From contig OX465281.1 of the NCBI GenBank assembly GCA_949987705.1, positions 79,430,543 through 79,494,542 on the forward strand: 64,000 bases of DNA, in the 5' to 3' direction. Source of the stretch: Thereva unica. Its lineage: Eukaryota; Arthropoda; Insecta; Diptera; Therevidae. Positions 32,772 to 42,606 of the stretch are shown one piece after another. The notes beneath the pieces were generated by a model, which was not told where the DNA came from, did not search any database, and worked only from the letters and a program-made list of their open reading frames with translations. The first letter of the stretch is position 1. Every line of letters starts with the position of its first letter. Both the position numbers and the translations under genes were made by a program.

Positions 32772-32802
32772 ATTGACTTGGTTTAATTGAGGTTGTTCAA
32801 TA

Positions 32803-33446
32803 TTATGTCCTTAGAAAGCTTGTAACGATTTGGGGCTTTTTGTCAAACCGCGCTTTTAGTTTCTCCCAAGCCTCGTTGTAGTTAGCATCAGTTATAGACA
32901 AATGTCTAATTAAATTTGCGGCATTGCCCTTTAGAAGCCCTTTCAAATATTGCAGCTTCTGAGCTGGTGACAGAGATGTGCTAGTATGCACCGTAGCTTC
33001 AAAAAGATTTTGAAAGGACGACCATTCCCTATAATCGCCAGTAAATGGAGGTATACTTAGACGAGGTAATTTAGAGGTAGCGTTATTGTTTTCTCTCTGA
33101 CAATCTTGAAAGAATAAATGTTGTTGTTGTAAGACATTTGTTTGTTTGGATCATGATTCTCTTCTGATGTAGATGGTCGTTTGAGGTTTAACGCACTTGT
33201 CAACATAGCTATTGCTTCAAAAAATTTGTTTTCAAACTCTTCCATCTCAGAAACTTGACCCTCAATGGTACACAAACTATCCTCTATTTCGCAAAACTCC
33301 GTCCATGTTTCTCTCAATTTGTCCAGTCGCACTATAATCTCTTCGATGCTATTGTTAATTGTTGCCTTCTCTGCAAATGTTTTTATGCGGGTAATAGTAG
33401 CCTTCACTCTACCTCGTTTTTGAATGAGTACAGCTCTTTCAGCCAT
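32803..33446 (-). pseudogene. BEL/Pao gag N-terminus
   Basis: Two minus-strand frames: 33057-33446 starts MAERAVLIQKRGRVKATITR and is rich in helix-forming residues, as BEL gags usually are; 32803-32991 carries SPAQKLQYLKGLLKGNAANL, the conserved retrotransposon gag segment. The start ATG at 33444-33446 follows the leader. The frame is broken between the two. Confidence 0.7.
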
Positions 33447-33493
33447 TTTTCCTACAATTATTTAATTATTCCTTGTCTCGATTTAAATACTTA

Positions 33494-34051
33494 CAGTCAG
33501 TCAAGTAAGAGCGTGGTCGGCATTACCGATAGGTTATGAAAGATTTCGCTCTAATTCCTTTGCGAGCCGATAAAGGGAAGCTTTATCCTTGATGCATTGT
33601 CAACAAAGATTCAGTTGTCGTTGATCTTTTGAAAGAGAATCACGTTAAGCGCCATGAGTGCTAAATACGCGTCGCGCTACGAGGCTGTGTTCCTTTGTAT
33701 GGATTGGCCGTCGCAGTCGCCCGATGCAAACCCTATTTAAAATGTGTGGGCATATATTAAGCAGAAACTTCGTGGAAGACGCACACACACTTTGAAGCAG
33801 CTATCTTTCGAAATTCGTCAGATCTGGAGATCGTTGCCACTACAATACGTCGTCGAATTAGTAGAAAGCATGCCTCGGAGATGTCAGGCAATTATCGACG
33901 CCGATGGTGACTGGACATATGACCGAATTGTGACATATTAACCGAATTCCATCATCGTTTGTAATGTGTACAATGTATTTATAAATATGAAAGTTTCACG
34001 GAATAAAGTTTTTTATAAATTAACCCGACCACGCTCTTACTTGACAGACTG
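33494..34051 (+). mobile_element. Tc1-type transposon remnant in BEL leader, TSD TA
   Basis: TIR CAGTCAGTCAAGTAAGAGCG (and GTGGTCGG) with its inverse at the right, flanked by TA (33492-33493, 34052-34053). At 33699-33941 the plus strand encodes the C-terminal end of a Tc1 transposase: DWPSQSPDANPI then a stop in place of the catalytic-region Glu codon, then NVWAYIKQKLRGRR to DGDWTYD. The rest of the gene is deleted. Confidence 0.85.
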
Positions 34052-34091
34052 TATCTGGTCTTTTATTTTGAAAGTAGTAATATGCCTTTCA

Positions 34092-34109
34092 TCCGGCTCG
34101 AAGGACCAT
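34092..34109 (-). promoter_or_regulatory. Primer binding site, tRNA-Tyr
   Basis: Immediately inside the 5' LTR the plus strand reads ATCCGGCTCGAAGGACCA. These are 18 bases identical in form to the 3' end (with CCA) of insect tRNA-Tyr, so the minus-strand element RNA would pair with that tRNA to prime reverse transcription. Confidence 0.7.
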
Positions 34110-34412
34110 GAATTGGATTCTTCACTCGAAGGACCAATATGTTTTACGAATGTTCTTTTCTTCAGCACGTTGAAGTTTTGAATATAAATGATGGAAAGAA
34201 TTTCCCTTTATCGGAATCTTTATTGAATCTTTTCCAAAAAAGTGAATGACAATGAACGAATAAAAATTAAAAAAAAAAAATTTCATAGCTAACTTGAATA
34301 CAAAAATTAAATCAAGTAAGGCTAACTTGATAACAAAAAATAGCTAAGTGAATTTGCTGACCAGTAAACATAAGAATACAAACTTAACAAAACGGGTTGA
34401 CTATCTCGAACA
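34110..34412 (-). repeat. 5' LTR of BEL/Pao element 1
   Basis: Partner of 25829-26129; TGAATTGG..CTCGAACA, followed by the GCGTC target duplication. Confidence 0.9.
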
Positions 34413-35626
34413 GCGTCATTCCAAATCCAAAATGGCGGCCAACACAAAATGGCGGAAGACTTATAGTAGACTAAAAAGTAGAAAATAAAAATAAATAGTT
34501 CAAAAAAAAAAAAAAAAAATACGCTTTTGTTTTAAAATAAACCAATATTTTGGGGGCACTAACGAAATACTCCACTAATAATAAAATAAGAATATAGATA
34601 AAGAGCGCTCCACGCTTTTTTTCCTGTAAGTAAGTGGCTGCAATAAAAACTTTACCTTCAAAAAAAAATTTACTTTTTGGTTAATTTTAAAATAAGAGCG
34701 TATTTTTTACTTTTTTAAACTATTTTCATTTTCTACTTTTTAGTCTACTATAAGTCTTCCACCATTTTGTGTTGACCGCCATTTTGAATTTGAAATGACG
34801 CCTCACAACTTATTTTATTGTATCTGTCATGCAACACAATTGTAATAATCAGCTGCCATCTTGATTTTGTTACAAAATGGTCAGATTGCATTGTCATGCA
34901 GACTATACATTTGCGCAAAACTTTAAGTTGGTTATTTGAGCCGTTGATTTTGAAAGTGAGGCAAGTCCATTTTATGTTATTGCTAGATATTTAAAGGTTT
35001 GCGTTTGAATGAATTTAAAAATATCCTTAAGTAGTAATAGACTTATTTGAATTTTTTTGAGGTCTTTTTTCATGTAAATTTAATATGCAATCGTGGATAT
35101 CGAAATTATCTGAAAAGAAATATAATTTTGATATGTGCAAATGGACTTACCCCACTTTCAAAAGCAACGATTTATTGAAAACATTGATTTTTTTTAAATA
35201 AAATTTATTTGTAATTTTTTTTTGTTTTTATTTATAAGTAAAAATATTAATTTATTTTATTTCAATATTTATTTCTTCTCTAGAAAAGTTACAATAAAAG
35301 AAAAAGAGACTTCAATTTAAAAAAAAAAAAGATGGGAAAAGTATTCAATAACAAGTTGTATGCGTATTTCTTAATTTTGATAGTGAAGGTTTTTAAAGTA
35401 TTCATGATGAATGGGTGGTATATAGGGTAATAAATCCATCATGTCTTTATACTTTTCTTGAGTAATTGCTCTAGTGTTCTTATATAACGATGACAAAACT
35501 ATTTTTTACTTGGTCGACCTCGTTTTGGGGTTAAATCAAGAGTTTTAAACTGCGAATCCTTTTCCATAGACGTTTTATAAAATAATTTATATGGCCCAGT
35601 TCTTTGACATCTTATCCAGCAAATAT

Positions 35627-37206
35627 TCAACCAATTATAACAGTTTCTCCATCAGTATTTTTTGCTCTTTTTAAAATTGCATCCTCCAGAGATTTGGTTG
35701 AGTAGAAGTTTTCACTATGCATTTCATGTACTAAAAATGCGTTGTTTTTCCGACATTTTTGTATTAATTTGTAATAATCCTGGGGAACATACAAGAAATT
35801 GGTTTTTCGAATCGCCATTTCTACAACTCCAAAATCGCGATCGTTTGGTAGGAATGAATGTCCCGACAATAAAAATTTATGGTCAATAATATTTAAATCA
35901 TTGTCGTTAGATTGGACAATTTTTATCCACATTAAGGCCAACTTAATATTTCTATTTTGCCCAGTGCACATATCACAACGTGTTTTTGGGTTGTCAAATT
36001 TTTTAGATGTCTTAAACAACAAGAAGCAATTGTTTCATCCCATGTATACATATGAACATTATCGTCATGTAAATTATGGAAGCCTTCATTTAACACATAC
36101 ATGTTTCGCTTGTAATATGCAACAGACACTGTTAGTTTAGGGTACGACAGTGCTTTTTGCAAATCAAAAGTAAAAGCGAAATACTTCCCTGGATTTTCCG
36201 AGGCTAGCGCCGTATCTTCTTGTAATGATTTTTAGCTAGTTCAGCAGCTTTCAAATGAAGTTCATGTTGTTCTATCAGGTTTGATTTTTCTTCAATATTG
36301 CAAGATGTTTTAATTTTCATATTAAGTGCATCGCACTTTTGGCAGGTGTCTTTACGTGGATGATGAAAATATAAATTAAATTCTTTGTTAAACGTATTTC
36401 TGTAAATTTTCTCCTTAACATAGAGTGTATTATTTTCTTTGCATCTGTCCACGTATAAATTGTACATTTTTCTTATATTCAATTCAGGGTCTAAATATTT
36501 TTTGTTTGGATTGTGTGACCTTGTGTAATGGCTTTCAAATTGTGGGAAACTTTGAATATGTTTCCTCACCCCATTTAGTTCTCTTTCTTCGGGTTTCCTA
36601 GAAGAACCTTCCATTCGACCACGAAAATCCTGCCCCGAATTTTTGGCATCAAGGGCGCGGTCCAGTCTTCCTTTAGAAATATTAAAAGTGTCTAAAAAGT
36701 ATCGTTTGCATACTGCAATATCTACTTGTGTGGTTTCTAAAAAATATTTATAGCTATAAGACCTTTGCGTTCCTTTGTAATTTCTCGGTCGCTTTCTTTT
36801 TGTAGCGAACTTCTTAGTATTTCCATTTAAAAAAATATTTTGCTTGCTAAAGTCTGCAAAGCTCAAAAATTTATCAAAATTTTGTTTCCGCTCTTCGACA
36901 CTTACTAGATCTATACATACAATCTTTCAGGCAGTGACAGTTTTTATTTTCAAATTTTTTTTCAGGAATAATTTTTCCTCTTTGTGTATAATATTTCTTA
37001 CCACTATTCCGTTTAGCTTTTCTGATATTTTGAGCATAAATATCATCGTTTTCCTTATTGTCCCCAGAAACTTCCTCATCTGATGATGAATCAGATCGTA
37101 CCAAAGTTCTTCTTCTTTTTGTTAAATTCTTCGTTAAAATTGTATTTTGCTCCAAGCCATTTTCACTTTCTGAAGTCAAGATTCTTCCCTTCTTTCTAAT
37201 ATTCAT
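35627..37206 (-). pseudogene. Transposase of Sola-like element
   Basis: Minus-strand frames 37206-36874, 36866-36204, ~36240-35932 and 36022-35627 follow one another with single-base shifts in homopolymers. The N-terminus is Lys/Ser-rich. Then come a Cys cluster (CHCLKDCMYRSSKC), the core SFADFSKQNIFL, FETTQVDIAVCK-like helical region and CQKCDALNMKI. Then FTFDLQKALSYPKL (candidate first catalytic Asp), CDMCTGQNRNIKLALMW (candidate second Asp) and GHSFLPNDRDFGVVE (candidate last acidic residue). I recognise this as a protein family common in insect genomes but without a firm name. It acts presumably on the GAGCCG TIRs. It is broken by at least three frameshifts. Confidence 0.6.
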
Positions 37207-37577
37207 GGGGTTTATTTCTACACAATAATAATAAATATAAAATTATAGTCGAAGTTTAAATTCAGATATAACTTTTATCTTTATTTATATTTTTTTCTTA
37301 CAGGTTCCACTGTCCGATGTAACTATTAAGTTCAGATCCATAGTAAATTATTTTTTATAAAATGCACTACTAATGAATTAAACGAACTTTCTTTTTTGTA
37401 ATAAAATTCTCCACAATTATTCACTTTACTATTAAAGATAAACATGGAATAATAATCGAAAATGCATTTACAGTGATGTAAATACTCCAAGGTACCAGGG
37501 CAATATGGAGATTTTGACAACACTGTTTACAACTTGTCAAAGTGCGCAATTAACTTAAATGGGGAATACCCGAATTA

Positions 37578-37737
37578 AGGCACAAACAGATTGGCGTGGA
37601 GGTCGTGGCGGCAGTCGCCTGCGAGAGAGTTTTCCATACATTTTATTTCTCCGCTGGTGGGGAGGAAAAATAAATGTATGGAAAACTCTCTCACAGGCGA
37701 TTGCCGCCACGACCTCCGCGCCAATCTGTTTGTGCCT
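37578..37737. mobile_element. 160-bp hairpin MITE, TSD TTA
   Basis: Near-perfect inverted arms of ~72 bp start AGGCACAAACAGATTGGCG. TTA is duplicated (37575-37577, 37738-37740). The element is GC-rich against AT-rich surroundings. It is inserted just upstream of the Sola-like transposase gene. Confidence 0.85.
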
Positions 37738-38060
37738 TTATTACCAAAATGACACAGCATTGCAAAAAAAATTTATTCAAAGTGGACTTGCCTCACTTTC
37801 AAAATCAACGCATTTGAAAAATCGTTACCCAAACAATTTACTAATAAGGAATTATTACTGATATTGAAAAAAAATTATCATGAATTGATTAAAAACATAA
37901 AATTTATATTAATTTGTAATAAAATTTAGCTTTAACTAATTTTTTCACAAAATGGACTTGCCTCACTTTCAAAATCAACGGCTCATTTGAAAGTGGGTCA
38001 ATATTAAGTTGCAAGATTTAATCTAAACAAACTAACAAACATTGCAAGTTAAAGAAAAGG

Positions 38061-38125
38061 TAATAACCGAGTGAAAAAATTTACTTAAGTTTAAGGAAAA
38101 CTTAAGTTCGCACTGTGAAATCGGC
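38061..38125. repeat. End fragment of the 7180-7562 MITE family
   Basis: Matches the right end of that MITE (TTTACTTAAGTTTAAGGAAAA .. GTGAAATCGGCCC) with substitutions; the rest is missing. Confidence 0.6.
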
Positions 38126-39286
38126 CCTAAATGGTAGCCCCGCAGATCAAACAGCTTTTTTTCAAATGCTTATTTGTATACAAAATTGAATTGATAAAAC
38201 TACATGCAAAACAATTTGATTATAAAATCATCACGCTTAAATATATATAAAAAACAACAAAAATAGTGTAATTGCGCCCAAAATATTTCATTGAATCGAC
38301 TACCTTCGCTTGCATATTTCTCCATTTTTTATTTATTATACATTTTTCCTATCGCGGACAGTGCACATATAAACTTTTTTTTATTTAAAGGCGTTGCGAC
38401 GCACGCGGGTTTTTTGCTAGTGAAATATATATCAAAATTTCTTATTTTAGACTCATGGTTGAATATAGCTGAAAAGCTCGTACCAATAAGTGATCTGTTC
38501 GGATCACGCCAGATTTTGTTTTCTCTATCTGGTGAAAAAAGAAAAGAAAAAAAAAATTCTTAATTTTATTTTACTATTTAATTACCCGAGAAGATTTTTT
38601 TTTATTTTTGAACAATATGCATGGTTCTGCCAGCTTTATGTCAAACTAACAGAACTAGAGATTAGTAACTCAGATCTGAGTCAGCTGAAAGATCTGAATC
38701 TTAAAAATGAGTCAATGAATTGGTTCGCAATTTTGAGCTGAGTCGATTCTTAAGAGTCGCGGGTCTTTCATGAATAGAGGTCGAAAAATCGGACCATTTT
38801 TTGAAACCGATATATTCGGTATTGATCTCAAAGAAATACTGATATTGCGGTATTTTCGGGATTTAGGGAAGTTGTATATAAATTTAAGTTAGTAATTTAG
38901 TATCAACTTTTCATGGGAGCTTAGTGGTTTGAGGATTACAGAGGTATAATAAAAGAGAGAGTTTTCTAGATTATCATTTCTAATCTCTAATAAAAATATA
39001 AAATTGACTTTAACACTGCCAAACTAAACAAAAGTAAATATTTAAATGTTGGCTTCTTTCCTGACCTGAGTTTCTTATTGAACCTTTTTTATAACAACCA
39101 CATGAAAACTTATATTCTAACATAATTTTCTCAGTAAAGATATTAGATCGGAGTTTCATTCAATCTTAGGTAATGAGACCGCAAACAATGAGTATGAAAG
39201 CTTGTCACTCAATGTTGATCGCAAATTATTACATAAGTGAAGAGACTCTGCACTAGTCTGAGAAATGCTTTTTAAAGTGTTGTAGG
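38126..39286. other. AT-rich intron sequence, nothing recognised
   Basis: About 1.16 kb without coding frames that look real and without matches to other repeats in the window. Confidence 0.4.
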
Positions 39287-39980
39287 CAGTGGTCGAAGTG
39301 GCAGGTTAAAAGTGGTGGGATGGTTAAAAATAAAAGCATATGAAATTTAATATAATAAAAATAAAATATAAAAACAAGAATTCATTTACTTGGAAAAAAT
39401 ACGATACAAAAATAAAATAAAAACTAGTAGCGATGTGGATTTGACCCGCGAAGGACCGTGGGACTGGCCAGGACTCGAACCCGGGACCTCTGGGATGGTA
39501 GGGGGACGCCTTAATCCCTAATCCCTACTGAGGCCCCCGACGCTTGATGTACTTAGGTACATTACAAGGCTTTTCTTCCCGCACCCTTTTATCTACATGG
39601 TCTTATTCAATATATTTTTTTCTTTTTTATCAAAAATTTATCATTTTTTTAAGCAAAACTTAGAAGTAAACTAACGCGTTATGAATATATATTCAAAGCT
39701 AAATCGGCTAATTTGAAATTTACGGAAAGATGCGAAAATTGTTACAAACGAAGTATACATGGCCTATTTAGCAACGAAAATTTCATTTGAATTTTTTTTA
39801 TATTTATACGTTTTCATTTTAAATTTTTTCGTATTAAAAATTTTCTAAAAAAAATAACAGAATTTAAAAAAATATGTTCCGGGATGTATTTTTCTTCCTA
39901 AGAAGTGGCGGGATGAGTTTACAATATTTTAGAAGTACCGGGATGGCATCCCACTCCATCCCGTCTCACTTCGGGCACTG
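39287..39980. mobile_element. hAT MITE, TSD GTTGTAGG
   Basis: Ends CAGTGGTCGAAGTGGC and CACTTCGGGCACTG, with a perfect 8-bp duplication (39279-39286, 39981-39988). Near both ends it has 'GGGATGG' words inverted. It contains the SINE head at ~39432-39539 and otherwise non-coding sequence. Confidence 0.85.
39432..39539 (-). repeat. SINE tRNA-like head fragment
   Basis: The minus strand reads GGGGGCCTCAGTAG..CCCGGGTTCGAGTCCTGG, the A/B box region of the SINE, with a duplicated 'AATCCCT'. The body is missing. Confidence 0.65.
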
Positions 39981-39988
39981 GTTGTAGG

Positions 39989-40314
39989 TCATCTGACTCA
40001 TGCAGTGTAGCTTCTATTTTTTGGAACATAAACATCAAATCCACGTCAGAAGTTATTAGGTTAGCGCTTCTTTTGCATAGTTTTTCGACAGTTGGCTTTA
40101 TCCTACTAAGATCAGCTAGCCGCTTGAATTCGTATATATGTAGATATTTGTAGATTCATTTTTAATCTATCTAATTTATTTTAAACCTATCTAGCGCGGA
40201 TTTTATTTTGTTAAAACTTGAGAAATAAAAAATTCAGAAAAAACCGTAAATCCCTGTTTTTGGAATGAACGAACATTTGTGTATATTTTTCTTTTGGGCT
40301 TCGAATGATTGAAA
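39989..40314. other. Nothing recognised
   Basis: About 325 bp, AT-rich, without a supported feature. Confidence 0.4.
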
Positions 40315-40360
40315 ATCTCTTTACATTCCTGATTCCTCCTGTCATAGCCTACTTCTCCAA
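40315..40360 (+). repeat. SINE body fragment
   Basis: TCTTTACATTCCTGATTCCT followed by CCTGTCATAGCCT matches the middle of the SINE; no head or tail. Confidence 0.6.
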
Positions 40361-40686
40361 GAAAATCATCCTTGATAAATTGTAGAATAAAGCATTTTAG
40401 TTTGTCAGCTTTTCTTCGTCCGCTGCTAATTTAAGAAAAGAAAAACTGTAAGAAAAACTTACTCATAAACAGAATCGCAAAACGCAAATTTAGTATTTTC
40501 TGACACCACTACATTTGTAGCAAGTCGGCTACGAGTGCTGTACTCGAAAGACAGATGTGAAATGGTCAATAGGCCTCCCATCCACGGTCAACCAAATCTT
40601 CGACAAACTTCTTTGACATTTGTTGGCCATCGACGAGGAAAACTTTCTTCAAACATCCCGAGCGACATTTCATAGTGTGAGTGTTT

Positions 40687-41008
40687 GGGGGCCTCGGTAG
40701 CATAGGGAGTAAGGCGTCCGGCTACCATCCCAGAGGCCGGGTTCAAATCCCGGCCAGCTCCACGGTCCTTTACCTTTTCCACTTTCCCAGCAACATAACT
40801 TTCCTTCTTTCTTCTTCCCTCTTTACATCCCTGATTCCTCCTGTCATAGCCTTCCTTAGTCCTTCTCCGCTCCGCCAAAGCGCATGTCATAGGTTGCTTG
40901 ATGAGATTCTATTCGTTTCAGGAGGCATAACACTCTAGCGAGTTGTTTCTCGATGTTCCGATGTCAAAGTCGCGGTAGTAATGGTTGGGAGTAAGTGGAC
41001 TAAAATTA
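40687..41008 (+). mobile_element. SINE copy, 3'-truncated
   Basis: Head GGGGGCCTCGGTAGCATAGG with A box, B box GGTTCAAATCC (40739-40749), then the body to about GGTTGGGAGTAAGTGGAC. The last third and the tail seen at 21351-21480 are missing. It is in host-sense orientation. Confidence 0.8.
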
Positions 41009-41432
41009 TCGCGGGTGGCAGTAGTGTCGGGTAGGACACGATTTTAAAATGAGTTTGTAAGAGGTGCCCCTTTTCTCTTTTGAGCCAGTACAATGTTATA
41101 CTTCAAATGAGGCGAGGTGCTATTGTAATGCCAAAATGACAAAAACAAGTAAATGAAAAAAACGTAAGACCTTTTTACAAGGTTAATTATAATATGGACA
41201 AAAAAACAGTCGACTTGCATCAAGTTATTGAAAACCCTTACTTAATTAATTTTGAATCTTGATTCCTTGAATTTAAAAAAGCTAATAAAGATCCGTAATA
41301 ATTTAAAAAAGTTTCTACTGAAAAATAAATAAATAGAGATTAGCCCCACAGTGTTCTAAATTAGTTTCATGCAATATAGTTACAATAATAAAAAATCCAC
41401 GTTACATAAGTGTAATCTATTTAATAAAAGGC
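41009..41432. other. Nothing recognised
   Basis: About 420 bp of AT-rich sequence between a SINE and a MITE. Confidence 0.4.
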
Positions 41433-41435
41433 TAA

Positions 41436-41874
41436 GGGGGCCGCACACTTGTGCAACATATATTGCATTGAGATAAATTCCCCAATGCGGTAATTACTGT
41501 ACTGAGATTTGAAACCGTATATTTATGCGACGTTTACCGCAGGGGGGTATGTTGCTGTTAATATAAGCAAGTTTAATAAAATGAGTTCTAGTGAAGATAA
41601 AATGCCTATAATTTGGAATTTTTTAAAGAAACCTTTTTTTTAATTCATTTTTGAATTTTTCAATAAACGCTTCCGATGAAGTCAAACCTCAAAATTGCAA
41701 TGCAACATGCTGTAAATATTGCAATGAAGGAAGAAGTTTCTATCTCTTTGCGGCACCAACAGCACTCTACGTGCTTTTCAAATGGGATCATGCAAAATTT
41801 GTTGCATTGCAGTAATTACCGTATTGCGGCATTTCTATAATTGCAATAAATGTCGCACAAGTGTGCGGCCCGCC
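41436..41874. mobile_element. Harbinger-type MITE, TSD TAA
   Basis: Ends GGGGGCCGCACACTTGTGC and GCACAAGTGTGCGGCCCGCC, flanked by TAA (41433-41435, 41875-41877). The interior repeats TATTGCA/TGCAATA words. Non-coding. Confidence 0.85.
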
Positions 41875-42007
41875 TAAGGGAGCATAAAAATGTATTTAAC
41901 ATAACGAAAAATTGTTTTAATTAAACAAGTTCAAATTGTTATACAATATAAGAAATCTGCAACTCCACAATGTTATTTTGCAATCCCACCTACTTTCAAG
42001 TTGAATA

Positions 42008-42275
42008 TTTTGCTGCCGCAAAAGATGTGAAAAATGTCTCTCCAATACAAAATTTTCCTCCCTCAAAAAATGTAAGAAATATCTCTCCATTACAAAACTT
42101 CACTCCCTCAATAAATGTAATAAATGTCTCTTCATTACAAAATTTCATTCCCTCGAAAAATGTAAGAAATGTCTCTCCAGTACAAAATTTTCTTCCCTCA
42201 GAATATGTAAGAAATGTCTCTTCAGTACAAAATTTTCGTCCCTCGAAAAATGTAAGAAATGGCCCTTCAGTTCGT
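42008..42275 (+). repeat. 45-bp tandem repeat, six units, open as 15-residue repeats
   Basis: Units of the form AAATGTAAGAAATGTCTCTC..CAAAATTTTCTTCCCTC repeat with a 45-bp period. The frame 41970-42383 stays open and reads as a 15-residue repeat (consensus VRNVSPVQNFLPSKN). Variation between units is mostly substitution. Whether it was ever translated is unknown. Confidence 0.7.
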
Positions 42276-42606
42276 ATTTACAATCTCACCTCATCAATTG
42301 GATATTTTACAAGAAGTAAGAAATCTCTCCAATTCGTGTTGACAATCTCACCTCGCCTAATCTCAAGTTGGTTATTTTACTGATGCAAAAAAAAGTAAGA
42401 AATGTATTTCCTCTTCAGTTCCTGTTTACAATCTCACTTCGTTGTAGTTCAAATTGGATTTTTTATTGTCGCCGAGAAATGTTTCTCCTGTTATGCTTAC
42501 AATCTCTCGCCGCGGTTCAAATGGGATATTTTACTGAAGCAAAAAGTCAGAAATGTCTCTCCTGTTCCTACTTACAATCTCACCTCGTCGCAGTTCAAAT
42601 TGGATT
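42276..42606 (+). repeat. ~90-bp tandem repeat, about 3.5 units
   Basis: Units contain ACAATCTCACCTCGTCGCAG, then TTCAAATTGGATATTTTACT, then GAAGCAAAAAGTAAGAAATG. They share the GTAAGAAATGTCTCTCC word with the 45-bp array on the left, so the two arrays are probably related. Confidence 0.6.

Larger units (their letters stand above)
25829..34412 (-). mobile_element. BEL/Pao LTR retrotransposon, 8.6 kb, TSD GCGTC
   Basis: The element is bounded by near-identical ~302-bp LTRs (TG..CA) and a 5-bp GCGTC duplication (25824-25828, 34413-34417). On the minus strand the order is 5' LTR, tRNA-Tyr PBS, gag, zinc knuckles, aspartic protease, RT (YVDD), RNase H, integrase, polypurine tract (complement of 26130-26141), 3' LTR. 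It is defective, with frameshifts plus nested insertions: Tc1 remnant (33494), SINE (29120) containing a small LTR element (29419), a 99-bp palindrome (28704), and a hAT-like element (27087) containing another hAT MITE (27342). Confidence 0.9.
34938..37984 (-). mobile_element. Sola-like DNA transposon, 3.05 kb, TSD ATTT
   Basis: TIRs GAGCCGTTGATTTTGAAAGT.. of at least 36 bp, perfect at both ends, with ATTT on each side (34934-34937, 37985-37988). Removing it rejoins the host palindrome exactly (GGTTATTTGAAAG). A ~1.6-kb minus-strand transposase gene lies inside. A subterminal copy of GGACTTGCCTCACTTTCAAA is repeated near 35140 and 37780. The 4-bp duplication and GAG start fit the Sola group from what I know, but I could not confirm this by search. 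Confidence 0.7.
17484..38060. mobile_element. ~0.8-kb palindromic element expanded to 20.6 kb by nested insertions
   Basis: The element's own sequence is in four pieces: 17484-17511, 25626-25828, 34413-34937 and 37985-38060. Put end to end they form one long palindrome: TTATTACCTTTTCTTTAACT at 17486 pairs with its inverse at 38041-38066, TGCATGACAATGCAATCTGA with its inverse near 34885, and AAAATGGCGG with CCGCCATTTT around the centre near 34620. The breaks are explained exactly by the TSD-flanked LINE, BEL and Sola-like insertions. There is no coding sequence of its own. Confidence 0.75.

Noticed and set aside
42008..42606. CRISPR array
   Set aside because: The repeats are contiguous tandem units without unique spacers, in a eukaryotic genome.
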